Part shown: positions 46,495 to 57,060 of the stretch, in pieces | Numbering within the stretch: position 1 is the stretch's first letter | Layout of the letters: each line of letters begins with the position of its first letter | Assembly (NCBI RefSeq): GCF_965638725.1 | Contig: NC_134950.1 | Coordinates: 4,030,101-4,094,100, forward strand | Direction of reading: 5' to 3' | Length of the DNA: 64,000 bases | DNA from: Aptenodytes patagonicus | Lineage: Eukaryota > Chordata > Aves > Sphenisciformes > Spheniscidae | Position numbers and translations under genes: made by a program | The notes under the pieces: model-generated | Seen by the model: the letters and a program-made list of their open reading frames with translations, nothing else | What the model was told of the DNA's origin: nothing | Database searches by the model: none

Positions 46495-47223
46495 GAAATT
46501 TATTAAGTATATACTTTGAAAAGTACAGCGTGCTGTAAGTCCAACAGCTATCTTTCTGGGAATATTTTTAATATAAATTACGTATTCAAAAATGTCTCCT
46601 GTCAAAAAAACCCACCACGAACACCTAAAACCCTACTGTTTTGGTTTGTTTTTTTTTCCCCCTTACCTCCCATGTGTCTTGTAAGAACAGCAATATCTCA
46701 GGTAAACACAAAGCTCAAGATGTCTCTCTCTCACACACATTCCTGCTGTTGAAGTCACAGTTGAGGTTGACAGTTATAACCACTAAGTCACTATGCAGCT
46801 CAGGTCAGCAATAACCAAATGTGCGTTACCCTCTGGCAGTTGGAGTTTTCTTTTTCAACCCCGGCAAAGGAATTGCGTGACTCCTGTTGCAAAAGAGCGC
46901 TGGGCAGGACCTCATCCCTTGCATTCCTCTTGCTCTCCGTTATGTTCCTGGCAATGACCAAGAACACACCAGTGCAGGTGATCCTGGTGCTTAGCAGTCT
47001 GAAAACTGGTAGTAATTGCACCCTGGTGACAAAAATGTTATTCCCATTGCAGGCATGAGCGGTGTGATGGACAAACTGACCACTGCCAGTACTGCAGTAT
47101 TTCTTTTGTTTTAAGAGCATGCTTGAGAGATGAACGGATATTAATGAGTTGCCTGCTATGGATTAGTTTTCTTTGAGGATTTATGGAAATGGTAACACTA
47201 TGGAAACAAAAATATTCAAAGAC

Positions 47224-47373
47224 TGAAGCAGGTTGTAGAATCTCTGTCCTCAGAGAGGCTCAAACTTGGCTGGACGGGTCCCCGCGCAGTCTCGGCTCGC
47301 TGGACCTGCTTTGGGCAGGGGGCTGGACCAGACGTCTCCAGAGAGCCCTTCTGAAGTACGTGGTTCTATAGCA
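47224..47373 (+). mobile_element. CR1 LINE 3' fragment within AGO2 3' UTR
   Basis: Reads GCAGGTTGTAGAATCTCTGT, later GACCTGCTTTGGGCAGGGGG and CTGGACCAGACGTCTCCAGA, ending GTGGTTCTATAGC. This is the terminal part of a CR1 LINE in sense orientation. It is GC-rich compared with the surrounding UTR, 5'-truncated and non-coding. Confidence 0.85.
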
Positions 47374-47731
47374 ACCCCCCCAAAAAACAGCAGCAGCAAG
47401 TGCGAAATGCTCCTGTTGGGAGGCGAGAAATAACATTGACAAAGATAAAATACTTAAGTACTAAGTTGGGGTTTTCTTGTTGTTTTTGTTTTTTTTAAAT
47501 GTAGGAGATATAATGCAATAATTAGGTTGACTTAGTTTGGGAAATTTCTGCTCCAGTGAATGACTATTATAACATGTCCACTCCACCTCTTCTAGCGCCC
47601 AGGAAACAGGGTTGAGTCAATCCTTAAGAGGAATTGTCCTGTTGTGAAATGGTGGAAGTAGGTGGATTTGTCTCTGCCTTATATGAGTTTGACATTCAAG
47701 ATAGCCCTATGCAATTTTAACTCTTTTAGTT

Positions 47732-47739
47732 TGTATATA
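47732..47739 (+). promoter_or_regulatory. Pumilio-type motif
   Basis: TGTATATA matches the UGUANAUA Pumilio consensus. Further matches lie at 49144-49151 (TGTAAATA) and 56857-56864 (TGTATATA). Confidence 0.4.
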
Positions 47740-49935
47740 TGCACTGATGTACAGAGTAAGATCACGTGTTTTTATTAGAACTCCTTATTTTGGCTTGGTT
47801 TGGGTTAGAATATTTCAGCAACCATATTTGGCTTGCTGAATTACAATCAATGATCTTCCATGTTACAGAAGCTTTGGCATATTAATTTCCTTGTTTCTAG
47901 ATCTGTCAGGTTTTGGGTGAGTTGTTAGGGAAAGGTGTTGTGTCTTAATCTGCTGGAGCCAGCATGGAAAGGAAACTTTTATGCTTAAAACAAGAAATCC
48001 ATAATAAATATTTTTTATGTTCATCCAGGCCTCCAGGCAATGTTCCCTGATTTGTAAAAGCAAAAAGGTAGCAAAGGTTTAGCTTTAATTCTGACTCTAT
48101 CAATAACTCCTGCAGCCTTTGTCCATTTTTAACATGTCGTGTTCAGATGTTAGTAGATCACTTTTATAGCTAAGACGAGAGAATATTTCCACAAGGATTT
48201 TAAATTTAAACTTTTGAAGGGTGGGTGTGGGGGGTTAGGTTTTTGTGTGCCCAGGTTACTTTCTGAAAAGATTGACGTTTCTAATCGAGTTAAGATGCTT
48301 CTGAAGCTTTTATCTGAAGTCTTATGTGTACGTGCACAAAGGCTTTCCGTTAAATCGAAGACTGATCTGGAGGGCTTTGCGCATTGCTGCCGATGCTGTT
48401 TTCTTTACCGCACCAGTAGGTTCCTCAAATACAGTGGTCACGTGCGTCCCGCCTGTAGAAAACCCAATCTTTCTCATGCCAACGAATCTCTAAAATTTAA
48501 CTGAGAGCAAGGATAGCAGGAAGGTCTGTGTTAACACCCCCCTCAGCCAAATTTAGTGGATTGCTCTAGGCTTTTTAGTGTACAAGCAGATTGTTTCTTT
48601 TTGAGGAAGAACGTTGATATTTTGAGGTGAGAACAGGTTGGTTCTGCAGGTCACGTTTATTCAAAAGTACGAGTACTAGAAAGGCAGGACTGGGACCTTT
48701 GGAGATTTAGATGGACATACTTGCCTCTTGACATAATCCAGTAAGCATCTCTGGTGGCATAGATAACCCATGAGGGACTTTTTTTTTAAGATACCCTTTA
48801 CACATTAAATAAAGGAATGTAAAAAAAGTTCTCAGTATTTTTCATACTTTATACCAGTGTAATAAAATCACATCTTTTCCTATTTTTTTTAATACTCCTC
48901 TCCTACAGTAGCATCTCTTTTTGTGTATTTGTCCTGCCACTCTGGCTTTCTCAATTTCTAATGCAGGACAGTACGTATTTTTTTTTTTTAATATTACATT
49001 TGGTAACATGCTTCTTGATGCGTACATGCAGTCTTTTCTAAGGAAAACTTCAAGTAGAAGGTAATTGCACTGATTATTTTTTTTAAACTCCCTTTTTACT
49101 GTAAGGCTTCTTTTTTGCATCTGCTGTAGCTGTTTGAAAATACTGTAAATAGGGCTATGTATAGCAAATACTGAAATGCTGTGGATACCATTCCTTCTTG
49201 TTCTTATATTTTTCGGAATACTGCCATATTTTACTGTATTGCGTTATGAGCTTTGGTCTTAAACGTTGTTATACTTTCTGTTTGCATTATGGTATGAATC
49301 CAAGGGCACAGTTGCTTTATTTACAGTGGAAATATTTAGGGTTTGCCTGTATTTATAAAATATTTCTTCCTTCTCTCCTCTATGCACATTTTCCCCCACA
49401 CCGTAAAGATGCAAAGCCAGTTTTTAAGCTACCAACGTGCTTGTTGTCTGTGCAATGTTCAAGTGCCGATCTTGGTATCACTGTTTGATGACTAACGGCA
49501 TTAATGTAACGTCCAGACTATCAACTGTAGCTGTCACGTGTTTTCCTTGCTTCTTAGCATCTGATTCTTGTGTCATATGAAGAAGAACCGGTCTGTGTGG
49601 CAGAATTAGTGGAATAATAGGGATTTGGGATCCAAGTTACAATGTCTTGCTCTCTATCCCTCTGTGGGTGTGAGATTGTCGAGTGCAGTGGATGTTTTAG
49701 TGCTCTGAACTAAGAAATAGTGTTGCCTCTCTGATTGCCCACGTGAGAAAGCCATCAATCTCCTATCCATCAGTAATTGCCTTTTGCTTCCATAACCCTC
49801 GAGGACAGGAGAGACCCAAACTCCAGCCCCATTGTCCAGTGTTAGGATGTGAAACAGCAAGTTTTGCCTCCTGTTTCTGAGGGTTAATGACTGGAAAGAT
49901 GCGTTTCTCTGAGATGGTTTTAATCCAAAGAATAT

Positions 49936-49966
49936 GGGGGGGGGGTTGTGTGTGTGTGTGTGCGTG
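49936..49966 (+). repeat. G10 followed by (TG)n
   Basis: Ten G followed by a TG dinucleotide run of about 20 bases in the AGO2 3' UTR. Confidence 0.9.
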
Positions 49967-50130
49967 CTTGGTGTGGCACGTAATCCATTTTATCTTATTT
50001 AGTGTTTCAGATGCTTTTTCTGTGTTGGTTCTTTGCCTGAAGTGTTAATATGAATGTAACGGCTTGGCCAAATCACTACAAAAGGTGGTTTTGTAATACT
50101 CTTTAGCTAGCAAGCAGATGCAGTTAAAGG

Positions 50131-50137
50131 CTACCTC
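50131..50137 (+). promoter_or_regulatory. let-7-type seed match, 7-mer
   Basis: CTACCTC is complementary to let-7 positions 2-8; the following base is C rather than A. Confidence 0.35.
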
Positions 50138-52253
50138 CTGTATTCCTCCACAGATGAATTAATTTTCAAAGTGAACCTACTACTAAGCAGCCAAAATGCT
50201 CCTAAATGAACCATATTTTTACTGTTTTGTTTCTTGCTGGAGAACTAGTGGTGCCATACTGTGATCTTGAAGGGCTGCTTGCTGCTCCTTCTGTCTTCCT
50301 AAGGCATAGATGTGGCTTGTGTTTGGTGCGAGGTATTAAGAAGGTATCAGAAATGATGAGGCAGATCGCACATCTAGCACGTTCACTTTTGTGCGGGGTT
50401 ACTTGATAGCAGCGACTCCCTCTACAACCTGTCCCTTCACTCGCTGAATTTGTATACTGTTGTTTCCAAATGAAAAATGTTTTCGTACTTTAGCTATTGG
50501 CCGAAAAATGTCATGCTTTCACTGAAAAGGACATGAAGGTGCTTGAAATGTATTTTGAATCTGAGGCAAAAATTATGTATTGGAATTTTTTTTTAACATA
50601 TTTTTTAGTTAAGTTGACGTGAGACTGTAACGGTGACAATACTATATTCCCTGCTCAGATCATTATAAACTTCAAAATGGGGGGGGGAAAAAACAAACCC
50701 AAAACAAAACACCAAAACCAACCCCAAACTTGAGTATGTTCATATTGTGAGTATCTAGTGTCAGTTATGTGCAAAGCCTTGGCCGTAACTCAACCTTGGA
50801 ATAAGTGCACGCGGACTAAAGGTGCTTTAAATGACCTGAAATGAAACTGTAGAAAACTGTGTTAATACATCATATTTTGTTTACAATGAATCCAAACAAG
50901 CTTCCTCATTTTATAAATTAACCACTCTGCTGACAGAAATACTACCTGTTTAAGCACAATGCGCTGGTGTGGTTTCATAGCAGTGTTACAGTTTTTTTGT
51001 GTTTGGGTTTCTTTTTTTTAATTTTTTATTTAAAAGTAACTGGGCTTTATGCTATGGATGTTGGCATCTTGGAAGCAAATTTGCTGGGATTATATGCTAC
51101 CTGCAATTTCATTATCTTAATCTTTGGGTGTAGACACTAACGAAGCTTATTGATGGCAGGGAGGGTTGCTGAAGTTCTGACTTTCTGGAAGCCAATTCTT
51201 GTTGAGCAATGGTGAGTGACTGAATAACTAAGCTCACTAATAACTGAACGGGGTAAAATCCTGAAAATTTCGGTCAGTTCTCAGTTATAATTTAACAAAG
51301 CTCCCCCCCAAAAGCATGAAGTGTAGGGTTTTGCTCCAGGGTAAATGGCTACTTTGCAGAAGATATTTCACTACATCTTGTATTACGGATCCATAGACAC
51401 TATTGACGTTGCTGTGGCCTGGAAGGGGTTTCACTGTGCAGGCGTGCTGAACGTGCTTCTCCGTGAGCATATCCTTGTAAAATGACAAGAGTAACGTCGT
51501 GCGCTTTCGAGGCTAGGTCTGCAAACCCAAAGGAGCATCGGGAAGTTTAAGCGAGGAAAGAGCCCTGTGCTAGGTGCTCGTCATGCCTATATTGAAGAGA
51601 AATGCCACTGCGCTATGCTGGCTACCCCATCCCTCTTGGAACTGAGATAAGGAGGCGAGGGGAAACATTTTCTTGCAAAACTGCTAATTAAGCCTTTGTT
51701 AAGGTGGCAGTTAAATAATACTCTCTTGGTTTTCCTTCTGGCTTCCCTGCGAGGGGCCCCTGAGTGCGGCCAGAGCTGTGGCACAGCCCCTCGCGGATCC
51801 CCCACCCTGCACACATCCGTTGGCCCCTTCCCTGAAAGGGGAGTATTGGTAGGCAGTTTCCTCAAGCTGACTTCTGGTTTCAGCCCTCCATATCAGAGGG
51901 CTTTGGACCTGGTTGGAGCAAGGACAGGGGCGTTTGCTGAATTTGGAGGTGTGAGAGGTTGGTGCGAGTTAGTCTTGTGAGTTTTGCATGTGGCAGTGCT
52001 AAGAAAGCAGACCCCTGGCACAAGATGAAGGCTGGCTACTCCTTCCCATCTAAATATCCTCAAAAAAGTAATTGCTTTGAATTTGCCCATGCACCGCCTC
52101 AACGGATGCATCTTAAAACTACCTGTGGCTACTCTTCAACCAACCAACCTACCTACCTTGTTTTGAAGAGCCTAGTGTTTGCATTACAAATCTGTATTAA
52201 AGGGCATATTCATTTCTGCATGGTTCTTAATGAGTGCACAGATTTTAGTGGTT

Positions 52254-52272
52254 CCCCCCCCCCCCCCCCCCC
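52254..52272 (+). repeat. C19 homopolymer in AGO2 3' UTR
   Basis: Nineteen consecutive C, followed about 50 bases later by a (CA)n run at 52320-52333. Confidence 0.92.
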
Positions 52273-53511
52273 AACTTTTGGATGTGCTGTTGTACCAGGC
52301 TGCTTTAGTTTTGTTATTTACACACACACACGCACTCCCTCTTGTTTAAGCACAAGTAAAATACCTGCTGGAATAACTGCTGTCTAATCATCAGCAGGGA
52401 TTATGGATATGACTAACATGGGAGCAAGCCTAGGAATTGTCCCTGAAATAGAAATTTAAACTTTTCTGGCTACTTTATGGTGGTTTGAGTGTGCTCAGCA
52501 AGCACGAATTGTGAAAAGGTCAGCAAGCAAGCTTGGGAGTTTCTAATCCCCTGGCTGGTGCTCTTTGTGTTTGCTTTGTTAGGTTAGATTTCCTGTCGCT
52601 GAAAAAAAAAAAATACATTTAGTGTGGACTCTATTCTGTATTTGTCAGCTTTTCCTGTTTTTTAAATCCATGAATAGAGGAAGCTTCACTCGTGCCAGTA
52701 TACATAAAATTGCACATTTTTGCTTGCCGTGTACTTGACTCGAAGCAGATCTGGTCTGTGCTTTATGGGCACCCCAAAATCTCAGCCCCTTGATCACGTG
52801 CTGTGGGTAGGATCAAACCTATCGTGTATCGACATAGCACACAAAGAATTCTGTTTTTAGGTTTCACCAAATTCTGCATCAGCTCCGAGATGCTCAGATC
52901 CCACTGTTCTGTGCTATAAAAAAATAAGGTGTATTGACCCTAATTTTGTTGTTCCTGACATGTTTTCTCACTGAACTTAACAAGACTGAGCCCTTAAATT
53001 GCTCATCTCATTTCCAAGTGACAACTTTGTAATTTTATTTCAAAGTAAATAACGTCTCTAATTGCCAAGACCAACTTGAATCTTTACTTGATCTTCGGTT
53101 GTCTGTCAATGTTGGATCCCCAGGATGTCTCCCACCAAGAGATTGTTGCATTTTTCCAATTCTTTGTTACCTGGTTTTGGGTAGTAGAAATAATTTGAGT
53201 ACATGGCGGGGGAAGGGTTAGATGTTACGTGCTTTTCCTTAAGGAAGTTTACTTAAGGAATAATTACGAGTAGACCATTTGGGAAAGCAAGGCATTTGTT
53301 CGGGGGGGGAAAGAAGAGGGGGAAAAAGAAAAGCCCAGCCTAAATCAAAAACATTAAGGAGTAAGTTTCAGAATTATGTATCTTGGAAAATCACATTTTA
53401 AATTAGGTGCAATGAGGAAGTATATCTGGCAAAGTTATGTGCTGTCCTGAAGAGTGTTGCCATTTGTTTTCTGTAATTTGTTGATACAGCCTAGTAGATT
53501 TGATATATCTC

Positions 53512-53555
53512 TGTGTGTGTGTGTATCCGTATGTGTGGATGTGCACACACACACG
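53512..53555 (+). repeat. (TG)n/(CA)n inverted pair
   Basis: TGTGTGTGTGTGT at 53512-53524 is followed, about 19 bases later, by CACACACACAC from 53544. In RNA these arms can pair as a hairpin of roughly 11 bp. Confidence 0.8.
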
Positions 53556-54524
53556 TATGTTAGTGAAAGGAAAGCGGGACTGTTTACAGACCGTTTCTAA
53601 AAGATATAAAGGCAGTATTTTGCTAGAAATAATAAGCACAATTTCACTGGCTTCCACAGTACTTCATTAGTTTGTACAATCACAAACCCCTCAAAATTTA
53701 GGGCAGTTCATAAGTAAAGATCCAGTCCCAGATTTCTGTGCAGCAAAGTGGTTAACTTGATCTCGGGAGGGTGAGATGGAAAACAGAATGTATTGATTAT
53801 TATTTTATTATTAATTTTTTTCCCTTAATTTTGGTACATCGCAGATTTAACTGACATCTGTTAGGGTTTTAATCTCTTGTTTAATAGGTTTTTTTATTAT
53901 TTTTATAAAATAACTGCAAAAGAACCAAAAATCAATTCAGAAATTTCATATTGTAAATGTTCCCTTGAATCCAAACGTTTTTATGACCATTTAAAGTTTG
54001 CTATTTTTTTTAAGAGAGAAGATCTGTTGTTAAGGGCCTCATTTCAAGTGGTACTGAATGTTTGTTGACTAGTTTGTATGTGTGTTGCATCTGTATTAAA
54101 ATGTCTTGTGCTTGCAATATATAAATGATGTAGTGCTCTTTGGGTAAGAGTAGCACTTGTAATACAAAAAGCAGACACAGGAACACCCTCGAGTGACTCT
54201 TAAATGCATCAACAGCATTGTAGAATTCACTACATAGATTGTACGTGTCGCTTTACGTTACTCAGACGATGAGGTTTCACGTAGGTGTGCGTAGTATAAA
54301 TACATTGTATGTATCTTGATAACGTAGTTTAACATTTGCATGACGCTGTGTGGCGATGCCACTTTAAATTAAGCCTTAACAAAACAAAAAACATTGGTCA
54401 GATTTTTCTGAGTATGCAAAAATACTGTTTAATGAGAGTAGGGTGTTCCTATAAAGCTGAACTAGTAGAAAAGGAAGTCGTCTCACCTGGGAAATAAAGG
54501 GAAACTCGTAGATCTGTATACTGT

Positions 54525-54537
54525 GACTGACCTCTTC
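54525..54537 (+). repeat. 13-mer direct repeat, copy A
   Basis: GACTGACCTCTTC, identical to the copy at 54971-54983. Confidence 0.85.
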
Positions 54538-54892
54538 AGGCACTGGCTGTCCCTGTTGCTCTACAGAAACCGGGCTCTCGGGCGTTTCTCTGGCAGTCTA
54601 CCGAAAACAGGCTTTCTCAAATCTCAGCTTTTTTGGGTTGGTTGGTTGGTTTCGGTGGTGGTTGAACATATTCTCCTCCCTCCCCCCCGCTAGGAAATCT
54701 CCGCGTGAAGGAGGATTGTGATTTAACACTTTTAAATTCACATCGAAAAAAGCTGTTCTTGAGTTCTGTGCTTGCTTCAGATAGTGCCATCGTTTCCACT
54801 CCTTACGACTGACATACAATCCTTAAAACATTTTAAATAGAGGCAAATAAAATGTTGGGGGCCCAGCTTTCTTTTTTTTTTTCGATTTGGAT

Positions 54893-54900
54893 CTACCTCA
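54893..54900 (+). promoter_or_regulatory. let-7-type seed match, 8-mer
   Basis: CTACCTCA is a full 8-mer match to the let-7 seed, in the distal part of the AGO2 3' UTR. Function is inferred from the sequence only. Confidence 0.5.
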
Positions 54901-54970
54901 TTTAAACAGTTGGGTGCTATTTACTCAAATTGTCGATGAGATTGGCGAAAGCGACCAAACTGCGTGTGAC

Positions 54971-54983
54971 GACTGACCTCTTC
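54971..54983 (+). repeat. 13-mer direct repeat, copy B
   Basis: GACTGACCTCTTC, identical to 54525-54537, 446 bases downstream of it. Confidence 0.85.
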
Positions 54984-55346
54984 GGAGGCGGCATTCCGCG
55001 AACCAAAACCTCTGGGTTTATTGTTCAGAGACAACAATATTGTATTTGAGTTTTATTCTTTGTGCCTTTGTGTTTTTTTTCCCAGTGCATAACAATCAAA
55101 AGTCATATTCTTAATTAAAAACAGCAAATAGATTTTTAACTGCAAAGTAAAAAAAAAAAAAAAAAAAAGCCGCAAAACATAGTTTTAGCAAATTTTAAGA
55201 TATTTTTCAGTGCATCAAGTCATAAAATGTACAGTATCACAGCAGAACTAGGCAAAGAGAAATACCCAGTAAAGAATTTTTTGAAATATATAATCCCGAC
55301 CTTAGATACATACATCTGTGTGTATCTATCCATATATGCATGTATA

Positions 55347-55402
55347 CACACACGTACAGTACACGATTGTGTGTGTGTGCGTGTATGTATATATATATAT
55401 AA
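55347..55402 (+). repeat. (CA)n, (TG)n and (TA)n compound microsatellite
   Basis: An ACACACAC block near 55347, a GTGTGTGTGTG block near 55370 and a TATATATATATA block near 55390. The CA and TG arms are complementary and could fold. Confidence 0.85.
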
Positions 55403-55897
55403 AATGAAGGGGTGCACGTGTGGGGGTAAGGGAATAAAATGTCATTGACTTTTCCACTGTTTTGTATGTAACAGTTTACAACTACGTGTAAGTTTTTCTA
55501 CTATGTGAACCTTTTTTACTTAAAAAGAATTCCTTTTTGGAAAATTTAAGTTGTGATATGCTATCATTTTTTGAAGTTTAAAAAAAAAAAAAAAAATCGA
55601 CTTTTTACCAGTACCTAATACAGAGGGGGAATCGTTTCTGTAAGATTGTATTTAGTTTAAATATTAAAGAAAAATCTATATATGGGATTGCAGAAGTGCT
55701 GACATTCCATCGTGGCAGGACTTCGAAGCTGTTTCCTAAGGCTTTCTGCTGCAGAGAGACTCGAACAAAAGGAAAACGCCTCTGTTAGATGTTTTTATAA
55801 AACTGCTCCATCAGGTCTATACTTAAGCTATATTTTCTAAAGCCTAATCATCCTTTAATATGCTGCATATAAATTATCAGCATGGTTGCACTTTCTC

Positions 55898-55903
55898 AAT
55901 AAA
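55898..55903 (+). terminator. Candidate internal polyadenylation signal
   Basis: AATAAA within the AGO2 3' UTR. Whether it is used is unknown. Confidence 0.35.
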
Positions 55904-56076
55904 ATAATGTATGCCCTGCAATTGGCTCATGATAAGGACTTTAGTTTTTTAACAAAACAAATAGTACTTTGGGCAGAAGGTAATATTTATATAGGTACCT
56001 CAAGAAAAAAAAAAAAGCCTGAATATGCTGCATTTTGTTCCTTTAACATTTTTCATGTAGCATTTGTTTGCTTTTA

Positions 56077-56093
56077 TTTTTTTTTTTTTTTTT
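56077..56093 (+). repeat. T17 homopolymer
   Basis: Seventeen T near the end of the AGO2 3' UTR. A 21-T run lies at 56345-56365. Confidence 0.9.
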
Positions 56094-56811
56094 CCGTAGA
56101 TTACTAGCTACCTGTTTTGCTTTGGGGGACCCTGGTAGCATTTTAGACTGTTGTTTTCTGTTGATCTCGTAGAATGTAGTATCCTTCCTTGGTTTCATGC
56201 AGTAGTTCGGGATGGGATTTGCCCTGCATTGTGTACGCAAGGGGGAGGGGGACCATGAGGAAATACGCTTTACATAGACTTCAGGAAAAGGATACTATAT
56301 TTCTAAAACAGACAATACATGTTCCTAATTCTTAATTTTTTAAATTTTTTTTTTTTTTTTTTTTTGCTCGTACTGCTTTCTTGACTCTTTTCTCAAATAC
56401 GAGTGCGGAGAGGGGCAGCTTATTAACGGAGGAAAGCCAAACTGACCGAACTTGCCCTGTTGGTCAGTGTTTTTGGGGGTGATGGAGAAGCGGCGGGACA
56501 TGGGCTCGGCCACGCTGTGCGCCGAATTGCCCAAATGCCGGCTTTGGTAAGAGTCGCACCCCGTGTTGGAGCAGGATCCGTCCTGCTCTCTGGCCGCTTG
56601 CTAGTGTGGGTGCGTCGTCTACTTCTTCGTTTCCGAGTCAGTAAAAATCTAAAAATGTGCAGAGATGGGGAATTTCTTTGTTGAGAACTGTTGAAGGAAG
56701 CTTCAAAGGCTGTGAAATTGAGCATTTATTGTCATGTTTTTAAGCTTAGGTGGGTCCTTTTCCAAGTTTGTTTTACAGCTTGCAAGGTAAAATAGTTTGC
56801 ACTACTTTTGC

Positions 56812-56817
56812 AATAAA
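56812..56817 (+). terminator. AGO2: Candidate polyadenylation signal, penultimate
   Basis: AATAAA followed within 20-40 bases by a GU-rich stretch (TTTCTGTTTTGGTTTC), as expected for a used 3' end. Confidence 0.55.
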
Positions 56818-57025
56818 CTCGTGAAAAGCCTAACAGTTTCTGTTTTGGTTTCTTACTGTATATATACAACTAATACTAAAGATTTAGCATAGTGTTTTTC
56901 ACCTCAAAACATAAGACTTGTAACAAGCTCAAAATGCTGTAATTCCTGACAAAATAATGATGTGAATGGTATTTTATAAAGTTATTTTGTATGGTGTCAA
57001 TTTTGTTTTGCCTCATAGTTATGTC

Positions 57026-57036
57026 AATAAAATAAA
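57026..57036 (+). terminator. AGO2: Distal AGO2 polyadenylation signal, tandem AATAAA
   Basis: Two overlapping AATAAA hexamers (57026-57031 and 57031-57036) are followed by GTTTCTGTTTGATGTC, a GU-rich downstream element. Cleavage is expected near 57048-57060. This is the best candidate for the end of the full-length AGO2 transcript. Confidence 0.75.
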
Positions 57037-57060
57037 ATTCCTCATCTTTACAAGTTTCTG

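Larger units (their letters stand above)
43607..57052 (+). other. AGO2: AGO2 3' untranslated region, about 13.4 kb
   Basis: No further splice-supported coding sequence follows the stop. The tract is AT-rich with many homopolymers and no recognisable gene, and ends at the tandem AATAAA near 57026. A 3' UTR of this order fits my knowledge of the very long human AGO2 3' UTR. It contains one CR1 fragment (47224-47373), let-7-type seed matches, Pumilio-type motifs and GU/CA inverted repeats. Its full extent as one transcript is inferred; shorter isoforms may end at internal signals. Confidence 0.75.

Noticed and set aside
51959..52387. Open frame of 142 codons in the AGO2 3' UTR
   Set aside because: It runs through a C19 homopolymer and a CA repeat, lies within the UTR, and has no recognisable domain.
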